Below are positions 54,417 to 62,682 of a stretch of 64,000 bases of DNA, piece after piece. The stretch spans positions 1 to 64,000 of the forward strand of contig JAFXHE010000019.1 in assembly GCA_017536555.1 (NCBI GenBank), given 5' to 3'. This DNA is from Alistipes sp. Lineage in GTDB: Bacteria; Bacteroidota; Bacteroidia; Bacteroidales; Rikenellaceae. Position numbers and translations under genes: made by a program. Each line of letters starts with the position of its first letter. Within the stretch, counting starts at the first letter, position 1. A model generated the notes under the pieces. It ran no database searches, was not told the DNA's origin, and saw only the letters and a program-made list of their open reading frames with translations.

Positions 54417-56636
54417 ATGAAACTAAAGCATCTACTACTGTGTTGTCTATTTGCTGCTGTGGGCTGTACTACCGCCACAACAACACCAGACAATGAGATT
54501 GACCGTAAGGTTGAAGAGTTGCTCGCACAGATGACCCTGCGCGAGAAGATAGGACAGATGAATCAGGTATCGGGAGGAGCCAACCTCTGTGACTGGGCCG
54601 CCTCGGGCGACCTCGGCTCGATACTCAACTGTGTCGACCCCGCAGAGATTAATGCTGTACAGAGGGCTGCCGTTGAGCAGAGCCGCTTGGGTATACCCGT
54701 GCTTGTGAGTCGTGATGTTATACACGGCTTCCGCACAATATTCCCCATACCTCTGGGTATGGCTGCTACGTTTGACCCCGCAGTAGTGGAGCAGGGCGCA
54801 CGTATCGCCGCTGTGGAGGCTACAGCCTCGGGTGTGCGCTGGACATTCTCACCTATGCTCGACATTGCACGTGACCCACGCTGGGGACGTGTTGCCGAGG
54901 GCTCGGGCGAGGATACATACCTCGACGTGCAGATGGGCGTAGCTATGGTAAAGGGCTATCAGGGCGACGACTATGCCGACCCTACATCTATGGCTGCGTG
55001 CGTGAAGCACTTTGTGGGCTACGGTGCTGCCGAGGGTGGTCGTGACTATAATACCACGATGATCTCGGAGCGTGCCCTACGCAACGTATATTTCCCCGCA
55101 TTCAAGGCGTGCATCGACGCTGGCGCATTGACACTTATGACCTCGTTTAACGATGTAGATGGTCTGCCCTCAACGGGTAATAGCTGGTTGCTCGACGACA
55201 TCCTACGCAAGGAGTGGGGCTTCGACGGTATGGTTGTTACCGACTGGAACTCGGCAGGCGAGATGATTGCTCACGGCTACGCCGAGGATCTCAAACACTC
55301 GGCAGAGCTGGCTGTGAATGCAGGTGTAGATATGGATATGATGTCTTTCGGCTTTATTGAGCATATCGAGGAGCTTATCAACGAGGGTAAAATAGAGATG
55401 CAGACCATTGACAACGCTGTGCGCAACATCTTGCGCCTGAAGTTCCGTCTTGGCTTGTTTGAGAACCCCTATGTCGATGAGGCAAAGGCACGCGAGAAGG
55501 TATATGCTCCCGAACACCTTGAGGCGGCAAAGCAGTGTGCTGTAGAGTCGGCTATACTCCTGCAGAACAACAACAATGTGCTGCCCCTGACAGATGCAAA
55601 GCGTATCCTTGTTACAGGCCCTATGGCCAATGCACAGTTTGACCAGCTCGGTACTTGGGCATTTGATGGCGAGGAGGCATACACCGTAACACCACTTATG
55701 GCACTGCGCGACGACTACGATGTTGTCTATGAGCCAGGCTTGACATATAGCCGTGACACAAATAAGGCGGGCATCCCCGCAGCAGTACGCGCAGCAGCTG
55801 GTGTTGACGCAGTGGTAGTATGTGTCGGCGAGGAGGCTATCCTCTCTGGCGAGGCACACTGTCTATCACAGCTCAACTTGCAGGGTGCACAGAGTGAACT
55901 TATAGCGGAGCTCAACAAGACAGGCAAGCCCATAGTGGTTGTTGTCATCGCAGGTCGTCCCTTGACCATCGAGCGCGACTTGGCAGAGTGTGATGCTATG
56001 CTCTACTCATTCCATCCTGGAACAATGGGTGGCGAGGCTATCGCCGACCTTATCACAGGTCGCGCAGTACCCTCTGGCAAGACTCCGATGACCTTCCTGC
56101 GCGATGCTGGTCAGGCACCCTTCTACTACAACCATCCTATGACTGGCCGCCCCAACAACGGCACAGAGACCCTCCTCAACGACATTCCGCTTAAGGCTGG
56201 TCAGACATCGCTGGGCTGCACATCATACTACCTCGACACAGGCTACGGCCCGTTGTTCCCCTTCGGCTACGGTCTATCGTACACAACCTTCGACTACTCT
56301 TGTATCACTATCGACAAGACAGAGTACACAGAGGGTGATGTTATCGTGGTGGAGTATGACCTAACAAATAGTGGCAAGGTGGATGCTACGGAGGTTGCAC
56401 AGCTCTATGTACGCGACCTTGTAGGCTCTGTTGTACGTCCCGTGAAGGAGTTGAAGGGCTTTGAGCGCGTCTATCTTAAGGCTGGCGAGACCAAGCATTG
56501 CCGCTTTGAGCTTCCCGTAGCGGAGCTTGCATTCTGGAACCGCGATATGGAGTATGTTGTCGAGCCTGGTAAGTTCCAGCTGTGGGTGGCTGGAGACTCT
56601 GCTTCGGGCGAGGCACTCGCTTTCGAGGTTAAGTAA
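54417..56636 (+). CDS. GH3 beta-glucosidase lipoprotein
   Basis: The 739-residue protein has Cys17 in AAVGC. The GH3 N-terminal barrel contains SRDVIHGFRTIFPIPLGMAA, CVKHFVGYG (Lys197-His198) and the nucleophile Asp276 in MVVTDWNSAG. The C-terminal alpha/beta domain (about 375-600) and fibronectin-III-like domain (about 640-735) complete the BglX-type layout. It releases glucose from the non-reducing ends of beta-glucan oligosaccharides, likely in the periplasm or on the membrane. Last gene of the operon, followed by a strong terminator. Confidence 0.94.
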   Translation: MKLKHLLLCCLFAAVGCTTATTTPDNEIDRKVEELLAQMTLREKIGQMNQVSGGANLCDWAASGDLGSILNCVDPAEINAVQRAAVEQSRLGIPVLVSRDVIHGFRTIFPIPLGMAATFDPAVVEQGARIAAVEATASGVRWTFSPMLDIARDPRWGRVAEGSGEDTYLDVQMGVAMVKGYQGDDYADPTSMAACVKHFVGYGAAEGGRDYNTTMISERALRNVYFPAFKACIDAGALTLMTSFNDVDGLPSTGNSWLLDDILRKEWGFDGMVVTDWNSAGEMIAHGYAEDLKHSAELAVNAGVDMDMMSFGFIEHIEELINEGKIEMQTIDNAVRNILRLKFRLGLFENPYVDEAKAREKVYAPEHLEAAKQCAVESAILLQNNNNVLPLTDAKRILVTGPMANAQFDQLGTWAFDGEEAYTVTPLMALRDDYDVVYEPGLTYSRDTNKAGIPAAVRAAAGVDAVVVCVGEEAILSGEAHCLSQLNLQGAQSELIAELNKTGKPIVVVVIAGRPLTIERDLAECDAMLYSFHPGTMGGEAIADLITGRAVPSGKTPMTFLRDAGQAPFYYNHPMTGRPNNGTETLLNDIPLKAGQTSLGCTSYYLDTGYGPLFPFGYGLSYTTFDYSCITIDKTEYTEGDVIVVEYDLTNSGKVDATEVAQLYVRDLVGSVVRPVKELKGFERVYLKAGETKHCRFELPVAELAFWNRDMEYVVEPGKFQLWVAGDSASGEALAFEVK

Positions 56637-56665
56637 CAGCGAACCAATAACCATAAAGCATAAGC

Positions 56666-56706
56666 GACAACCTGTCGGACGTGAAGTCCGACAGGTTGTC
56701 TACTTT
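56666..56706 (+). terminator. Terminator after the GH3 gene
   Basis: A 15-bp perfect stem, GACAACCTGTCGGAC (56666-56680) with GTCCGACAGGTTGTC (56686-56700) around loop GTGAA, is followed by TACTTTAT. It faces a separate terminator for the convergent transketolase gene. Confidence 0.8.
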
Positions 56707-56735
56707 ATAGCGCGGCATCTACTCTCATAAAGCAA

Positions 56736-56770
56736 TTAGGCTGACAGGACAAGATGTCCTATCAGCCTAA
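56736..56770 (-). terminator. Terminator of transketolase
   Basis: TTAGGCTGACAGGAC (56736-56750) and GTCCTATCAGCCTAA (56756-56770) form a 15-bp stem. Its single non-Watson-Crick position becomes a G-U pair only on the minus strand, consistent with use by the leftward tkt gene. The trailing T content is modest. Confidence 0.65.
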
Positions 56771-56793
56771 TTTGGTATATTAAGGAGTAGTTA

Positions 56794-58818
56794 TTACTTC
56801 AACATAGCCTTAACCTCGGCAGCGACGGCAGCACCATTATAGCCGAACTTCTCGTCGAGCACCTTGAAGGGTGCAGAGTAACCGAAGTGGTCGAAGCCGT
56901 GGATGTAGCCATTCTCACCAACCAAGCCTGCAAGATTTACCGACAGACCAGATGTCATACCATAGCGCGGCAAGTTACCCAATACTGCCTGCTGGTACTC
57001 CTTGGGCTGGTCGCGGAAGAGACCCTCGCTGGGGATTGAGACAACGCGTGTTGCGATGCCCTCCTGTGCCAAAAGCTCGGCACCCTCAACAAGTGTTGAT
57101 ACCTCCGAGCCAGTAGCAATAAGCGTAGCCTTTGCGTCGGGAGTCTCCAAAACGACATAACCACCCCTCTCTGCCTGCATAGCCTCCTCACGGCGTGTAC
57201 GACCTGTGAGCGCGGGCAACGTCTTAATATTCTGGCGTGACAAAACAAGAGCAACGGGACGCTTCTCCTCCAATGCCATCTTCCACGCAGCGATAGTCTC
57301 GTCGCCATCGGCAGGGCGCAAAACAAGCATTGAACGCTCGCCAGAGTGGTTGCGCAAGTGCTCCATAAGGCGAATCTGTGCCTCGTGCTCAACGGGCTCG
57401 TGGGTAGGGCCATCCTCGCCTACGCGGAATGAGTCGTGTGTCCAGATGTAGATTACGTGCTTCTCCATAAGTGCAGAAAGACGTACTGCGGGCTTCATAT
57501 AGTCAGAGAAGACGAAGAATGTACCACAAGCGGGGATAACACCACCGTGTAGTGCCATACCGTTCATCACACAAGCCATAGTAAGCTCGGCAACGCCTGC
57601 CTGGAAGAAGTTACCAGAGAAATCACCCTTTGTGAATGCCTTGGTCTTCTTCAAGAAGCCATCTGTCTTATCAGAATTAGAGAGGTCGGCAGACGATACA
57701 ATCATATTCTCAACCTTCTCGGCGAAGATACCAAGCATAGTAGCCGATGCGGCACGTGTAGCCTGGTCGGGCTTCATCTCGATTGCAGAGTAGTCAATCT
57801 CGGGGAGCTTGCCAGAGTAGAAGTTATCCATCTTCTCGGCGAGCGCAGGGTTCTCCTTGCGCCAAGCGGCCTCAACCTCGTGCATCTGCTTTGCCCACGC
57901 GCGAAGCTCCTCACGACGCTGTGCGTATACCTCCTTTGACTCCTCGAATACGGCAAACGGCTCATCGGGATTACCGCCAAGATTCTTGATAGTAGCAGCA
58001 ATATCAGCACCAGCAGCTGTGAGTGGCTGACCGTGTGTAGATACCTGATTCTCAAAGCTTGTGCCATCAGCTTTACGTGCGCCATAGCCCATAATGGTCT
58101 TACCGATGATAAGTGTTGGACGCTCTGTCTCGGCATTAGCGGCCTTAAGCGCAGCGCGTATCTCGTCGATAGACTGACCATTAACGGTGATAACATTCCA
58201 GTTCCAAGCACGGTACTTCATCTCGATATCCTCGGTATCAACCTCGTCACACTTTGTTGAGAGCTGCACGTTGTTCGAGTCGTAGTACATAATGAGATTA
58301 GACAAGCCAAGGTGACCAGCAACACGACCTACACCTTGTGAAATCTCCTCCTGAACAGCACCATCAGAGATAAATGCGTATGTCTTGTGTGCCATCCACT
58401 CGCCAAAACGAGCAACCATAAAACGCTCGGCGATAGCTGCACCAAGTGCCATAGCGTGACCCTGACCAAGAGGTCCAGATGTGTTCTCGACACCACGCAA
58501 CACATCAACCTCGGGATGACCCGGAGTTACACTACCCCACTGACGCAATGACTGCAAGTCCTCGGTAGAGTAGTTACCAGCCAATGAAAGCACAGCATAT
58601 AGCATTGGTGACATATGTCCTGGATCAAGGAACATACGGTCACGGTGCGGATACGCCATATTATCGGGATCGTAACGCAAAAACTCGGTGTAGAGCACGT
58701 TGATAAAGTCGGCACCACCCATTGCGCCGCCAGGATGACCCGACTTTGCCTTTTCCACCATCGAAGCAGCAAGAATACGAATGTTATCCGCTGCACGCTG
58801 AAGCTTGTTGTTCTCCAT
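56794..58818 (-). CDS. tkt: Transketolase
   Basis: This 674-residue protein carries all transketolase landmarks: KSGHPGGAMGGADFINVLYT near the N-terminus, GPLGQGHAMALG, and the thiamine-diphosphate site around SDGAVQEEISQG and LIMYYDSNNVQLS. The pyrimidine domain contains THDSFRVGEDGPTHEPVEH. It moves two-carbon units in the non-oxidative pentose phosphate pathway in the cytosol. It is a housekeeping gene on the opposite strand from the flanking glucan genes, with its own -7 box upstream (58926-58933). It interrupts what otherwise looks like one carbohydrate region. Confidence 0.96.
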   Translation of the reverse strand: MENNKLQRAADNIRILAASMVEKAKSGHPGGAMGGADFINVLYTEFLRYDPDNMAYPHRDRMFLDPGHMSPMLYAVLSLAGNYSTEDLQSLRQWGSVTPGHPEVDVLRGVENTSGPLGQGHAMALGAAIAERFMVARFGEWMAHKTYAFISDGAVQEEISQGVGRVAGHLGLSNLIMYYDSNNVQLSTKCDEVDTEDIEMKYRAWNWNVITVNGQSIDEIRAALKAANAETERPTLIIGKTIMGYGARKADGTSFENQVSTHGQPLTAAGADIAATIKNLGGNPDEPFAVFEESKEVYAQRREELRAWAKQMHEVEAAWRKENPALAEKMDNFYSGKLPEIDYSAIEMKPDQATRAASATMLGIFAEKVENMIVSSADLSNSDKTDGFLKKTKAFTKGDFSGNFFQAGVAELTMACVMNGMALHGGVIPACGTFFVFSDYMKPAVRLSALMEKHVIYIWTHDSFRVGEDGPTHEPVEHEAQIRLMEHLRNHSGERSMLVLRPADGDETIAAWKMALEEKRPVALVLSRQNIKTLPALTGRTRREEAMQAERGGYVVLETPDAKATLIATGSEVSTLVEGAELLAQEGIATRVVSIPSEGLFRDQPKEYQQAVLGNLPRYGMTSGLSVNLAGLVGENGYIHGFDHFGYSAPFKVLDEKFGYNGAAVAAEVKAMLK

Positions 58819-58925
58819 AGTTAGTTGTTTTATTTATATTGTTTGTTTTGTTTTTCGTCAATTTACATACACTTGAGACGTACTCACTACAAGACAAAAA
58901 GTAACCACGTCACCCATACATCATA

Positions 58926-58933
58926 CAAAGATA
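58926..58933 (-). promoter_or_regulatory. Transketolase promoter (-7 box)
   Basis: TATCTTTG on the minus strand (58933 to 58926) matches TAnnTTTG and lies about 110 bases before the tkt ATG. No good -33 motif is present. Confidence 0.45.
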
Positions 58934-59054
58934 CTAAACTTTCTTGAATGTGTACCCTATTTACCAATTTTATTGGTGACTTTTTTACATTATGACATTT
59001 TATGTGAGTAGTATGTTGTTGCAGCTGTTAGCAATCAACATAGTAGCCCAACAG

Positions 59055-60737
59055 CTACTTACCTATGGTCTTGATGCGCTCCTCGAAGCTATCTCGGCTT
59101 GCCAAAGCATTGTTCTTGGTTCGTGCGCGATAGTTATATATGGTATTTACGGAGTAGCGCAGGAGCGATGCTATGCGTGACGAGTCGGTGATACCGAGAC
59201 GTATAAGCGCGAAGATACGCAACTCGGTGTTTAAACGCTCACCATTTTTGAGGTGTATACGCGACTCTGGCTTAAGCTGCATATTAAACTCCTCGACGAA
59301 GTTAGGATAGAGCTGCAAAAAGGCGTTGTCGAACATCTCATAGAAGTTGTTTAGCTCCTCATCCATAAGACTCGACGACGACAACTCGCTCTCAAGTTCC
59401 GAAAGTTTACCCTGTGAGAGCTTACGACGTATGCCACGCTGCATAGACATAAGTTTTTCGATGTAGTCGGAGCACATAGACAAGAATAGTGCAATATACT
59501 CCTCCTTGACAGCATTTGCCTCACGCAGCTCGCTATTTATCTCGCCCATACGCTCATTGAGTTGCTGAAGTTCGTTATTTGTGTGACCTATGCGCTCATT
59601 CATCTCGCATATCTTATGGGAGTACTTACGTGAGCGACGCAATAGTAACGTCATATAACCACAGATGCACATCAGCGCGACAGCCAACACCGAGATAATA
59701 ACAGCGAGGTGGCGTGCACGCATCTCCTGACGGCGTATCTCCTCACCCTGAAGCTGCTGCTTTGCCTGATAGGCACGCTCAATCTCGGGAATGATAGCCG
59801 ATATTTGCCACGGACGCAACTTAGCGTTGTAGTATAGGGCATCGTTTAGCGAAATAGTGATATAGCGGAAGGCACGGTCGATGTCATCACGTCCGAGCAG
59901 ACTCTGGGCAAGGCTACACAACGAGGCATTATCCTTTGTGGCTGTGCGTATATCCGCCATAGCAGAACGTGCAAACCACTCCACCATCTCGTCACTACGC
60001 TCCATTGCCTCGCAGATACGTGCGCGGTCATAGGCATACATTGCAAACTCGTGCTCATCGTTGGTGTAGTTAGATAGTAGCTCGCTGTTTATCTGCTCGG
60101 CTTGCTCCCATTTGCCACTATCACATAGATTGCGCACAGTGACGTAGCGATGTAAGGGTGCAGTATCTGGGGTATTTTGCAGAATAAGTGTGCGATAATA
60201 GCGTATCTTGTGCCCCGACCTCTCACGTGTCTCGTGGTCGCTGGTATAGTGCCAAAAGTCGGAGTGAAAACGCTGTTGAGCATTATAGTAGTTGATGCGC
60301 TGCGTAGCATCCAAACAGGTTGTGTCTATCTCGTTAGCGAGTATCTCACCCGCCTCAAAGAACATACCCGCCGTAGCAAAGAGCATAGCTCGCTCAATAT
60401 GTACATCGGAGAGTAGCGCACGACTACCCATCGACTCTGCCAAGCGGTGACACTCCTCAAGCATAGCCATAGCATTATCAAACTGAAATGAGCGGTACTC
60501 AAGAAAGAGCTGGTAATAGATATTATACTGCTGCAAAGGGGTGAGATCACGAGCAGAGAGTCTACTCTCGACATTACGGATACGGGCATTTCGAGCCTTA
60601 ACAAAGTTCTCGGTGGCGTCTATGGTGCGATCTAACTCGTCGAGTATATCCGCCTGCGCAGATGCCACACAAGGGGCGCCCAAAAAGAGAGTGGCAAGGG
60701 CGACAAGTAGCAACGAATGGGTAAACATATTTTTCAT
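59055..60737 (-). CDS. SusR-like membrane-spanning regulator (TPR sensor, C-terminal HTH)
   Basis: In this 560-residue protein a signal peptide (to about 28) precedes a periplasmic helical repeat region (about 30-335, TPR-like). One membrane segment follows (about 344-366), then a cytoplasmic coiled coil (about 370-415). A C-terminal domain ends in a helix-turn-helix-like segment (about 505-545, LIRLGITDSSRIASLLRYSV then NTIYNYRARTKN). The plan matches SusR-type regulators (DUF6377-like), which sense sugars in the periplasm and activate polysaccharide loci directly. It is divergent from GH30 and close to the beta-glucan genes, so it is their likely activator (inference). Confidence 0.85.
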   Translation of the reverse strand: MKNMFTHSLLLVALATLFLGAPCVASAQADILDELDRTIDATENFVKARNARIRNVESRLSARDLTPLQQYNIYYQLFLEYRSFQFDNAMAMLEECHRLAESMGSRALLSDVHIERAMLFATAGMFFEAGEILANEIDTTCLDATQRINYYNAQQRFHSDFWHYTSDHETRERSGHKIRYYRTLILQNTPDTAPLHRYVTVRNLCDSGKWEQAEQINSELLSNYTNDEHEFAMYAYDRARICEAMERSDEMVEWFARSAMADIRTATKDNASLCSLAQSLLGRDDIDRAFRYITISLNDALYYNAKLRPWQISAIIPEIERAYQAKQQLQGEEIRRQEMRARHLAVIISVLAVALMCICGYMTLLLRRSRKYSHKICEMNERIGHTNNELQQLNERMGEINSELREANAVKEEYIALFLSMCSDYIEKLMSMQRGIRRKLSQGKLSELESELSSSSLMDEELNNFYEMFDNAFLQLYPNFVEEFNMQLKPESRIHLKNGERLNTELRIFALIRLGITDSSRIASLLRYSVNTIYNYRARTKNNALASRDSFEERIKTIGK

Positions 60738-60885
60738 AGCACAAATATACTAAAAAGTTTTTGTATTACACACATTCCACTTTTATATATGGCTATCTTT
60801 TTTATTATCAGCATATTTTACTACGCACAGTCCATATTTTAGGTGTATTGTGTTGTAGCGGCTTTCACAGCACCGATTTTTTTTA

Positions 60886-60893
60886 TAACTTTG
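60886..60893 (+). promoter_or_regulatory. Promoter of the GH30 unit (-7 box)
   Basis: TAACTTTG fits TAnnTTTG and lies about 37 bases before the GH30 start. The -33 position has no TTTG, suggesting an activator is required. The 193-base divergent region also contains CAAATATA at 60742-60749, a TATATTTG box on the minus strand. It sits only 5 bases from the regulator's ATG, so it would give a nearly leaderless mRNA. Confidence 0.45.
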
Positions 60894-60930
60894 TATTGCA
60901 CAAATTGATAAATCTAAAAACTGAAGTGAT

Positions 60931-62673
60931 ATGATGCACCAAATCCTGATTTCTACCCTCTTTGCAGCTATGACCCTCATTGTGGGTTGCGGAGGCGACA
61001 ACCAAGAGCCCGTAAAGCCCGACATTGACAACAACCCTACAATAGCCCTGACCGTAGAGTCGACAACAGAGCTATCTGTGAGCGTTGCTGTGACACTGAC
61101 AAACGCCGATGCTGGCTACTGTCTGCTTACGGATGAGAGCGCAGCAACACCCTCGCTATCGAAGATGCTAAAGGGCGAAAAGATAACGGCCTCGGGGGTT
61201 GTGACCTTTGACAACCTCGCTGCGGGGTATACCTACAAGGTTTTTGGCGTGGCTGGCAAGGATGGTCTCTACAGCGACATTATCTCTATCAAGGTTAAGA
61301 CATCGGGCGAGATTGACTATAACTACCCTGATGGCGGCGTTACAGCATTCACCACAACGGCTAACAAGACGATGCTCTTCAAGGATATAGAGACAGCCGA
61401 GCTTACGGAGACACCCGATAAGGCGGCGACGCTCACCATAGATGCATCGGTACGCTATCAGACAATGGAGGGCTTTGGCCCTGCCATCACTGGCTCGGCA
61501 GCATACAACCTCCTAAAGATGAAGGAGGCTGACCGCGCGAAGATTCTAAAGGATGCATTTCACCCCACGGAGGGTCTCGGATACAACTATATCCGCGTGT
61601 CGATAGGTTGCTCGGACTTCTCACTTGACGAGTACACGTGGTGCGACACCGAGGGTTTAGAGTTCTTCGCAGTACACAGCTACGACAGAGATTATCTCTT
61701 CCCCGTGCTACGCGAGATTCTGGCTATAAACCCCGATGTAAAGATAATTGCGGCACCGTGGACTGCCCCTCTTTGGATGAAGCTCGACCGTTACAAAAAC
61801 GAGCCTTACAACAAGTGGGCAGGTGGTCGCCTAAACCCCGACTACTATGACGAGTATGCACAGTATCTTGTGATGTGGGTAGAGGAGATGGAGCTAAATG
61901 GCTTTAAGATTGAGTCTATAACACCGCAGAACGAGCCTCTGCACGATGGTAACTCGGCATCGACATATATGTCGTGGGAGCAGCAGCGCAACTTCATAAA
62001 GGGACACCTCGGCCCAGCCTTTGAGGAGGCGGGTCTTGATACCAAGATTTGGATATACGACCACAATTTCGACGTTACCGACTTTGTGAAGAACATCTAC
62101 AAGGATAAGGAGGCTTCGAAGTATGTTGAGGGCTCTGCTTGGCACGCCTACGGCGGCTCATCGTCGGCATTGGCACAGATACACTCTGCCGACCCTACAA
62201 AGAGCATATACTTCACCGAGCAGAGTATCGGCACGTGGTGTCCCAACTTTGGCGACAACCTATTGTGGCATATCCGCGAGGTCTGCCTTGGCACTATCAA
62301 CAACTACTGCCGTGCTGTGGTACTCTGGAACTTTATGCTTGACGGCAACAGAGGACCAAACCGCCCAGGAGGATGCACAACGTGCTACGGTTTTGTTGAC
62401 TGTGACGCATCATACGCCTACAACACGCTAACATATCGCAGCCACTGGTACGCAATAGGTCATATGTCAAGGGTGGTAAAACGCGACGCATACCGCATAA
62501 AGAGCTCGGCATCTGGCGTAGCAGCATCAGCCTTTGAGAACCCCGACGGCACATACTCGGCAGTGGTGCTTAACGATGCTGACGAGGAGAAGACACTCGT
62601 AGTAAAGAGCCCCGCAGGCGACTTCAAATGCAAGCTCGCGGCACGCTCCGTAACATCTTTAATCTGGAAATAG
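60931..62673 (+). CDS. GH30 endo-beta-1,6-glucanase-type lipoprotein
   Basis: The 580-residue lipoprotein has Cys20 (TLIVGC, then GGDNQE, a surface-export-like signal). A fibronectin-III-like domain (about 38-125) precedes the GH30 barrel plus side beta domain (about 145-580). YQTMEGFGPAITGSAAYNL starts the catalytic domain. Glu335 in TPQNEPLHDG is the predicted acid/base and Glu430 in IYFTEQSIGTW the nucleophile. The subfamily resembles GH30_3 beta-1,6-glucanases. It complements the GH16 beta-1,3-glucanase, so the region could handle beta-1,6-branched laminarin or fungal glucans. The CotH-like gene follows after 9 bases. Confidence 0.9.
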   Translation: MMHQILISTLFAAMTLIVGCGGDNQEPVKPDIDNNPTIALTVESTTELSVSVAVTLTNADAGYCLLTDESAATPSLSKMLKGEKITASGVVTFDNLAAGYTYKVFGVAGKDGLYSDIISIKVKTSGEIDYNYPDGGVTAFTTTANKTMLFKDIETAELTETPDKAATLTIDASVRYQTMEGFGPAITGSAAYNLLKMKEADRAKILKDAFHPTEGLGYNYIRVSIGCSDFSLDEYTWCDTEGLEFFAVHSYDRDYLFPVLREILAINPDVKIIAAPWTAPLWMKLDRYKNEPYNKWAGGRLNPDYYDEYAQYLVMWVEEMELNGFKIESITPQNEPLHDGNSASTYMSWEQQRNFIKGHLGPAFEEAGLDTKIWIYDHNFDVTDFVKNIYKDKEASKYVEGSAWHAYGGSSSALAQIHSADPTKSIYFTEQSIGTWCPNFGDNLLWHIREVCLGTINNYCRAVVLWNFMLDGNRGPNRPGGCTTCYGFVDCDASYAYNTLTYRSHWYAIGHMSRVVKRDAYRIKSSASGVAASAFENPDGTYSAVVLNDADEEKTLVVKSPAGDFKCKLAARSVTSLIWK

Positions 62674-62682
62674 CAGCACTAA

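Noticed and set aside
55203-55859. 218-codon Cys-rich frame opposite the GH3 gene
   Set aside because: Antisense to the GH3 catalytic region, with composition explained by the opposing codons.
60760-60902. Direct repeat TTTGTATTACACA / TTTGTATTGCACA in the regulator-GH30 gap
   Set aside because: 12 of 13 bases match, but the second copy overlaps the -7 box and AT-rich promoter DNA readily gives such matches; too weak to call an operator.
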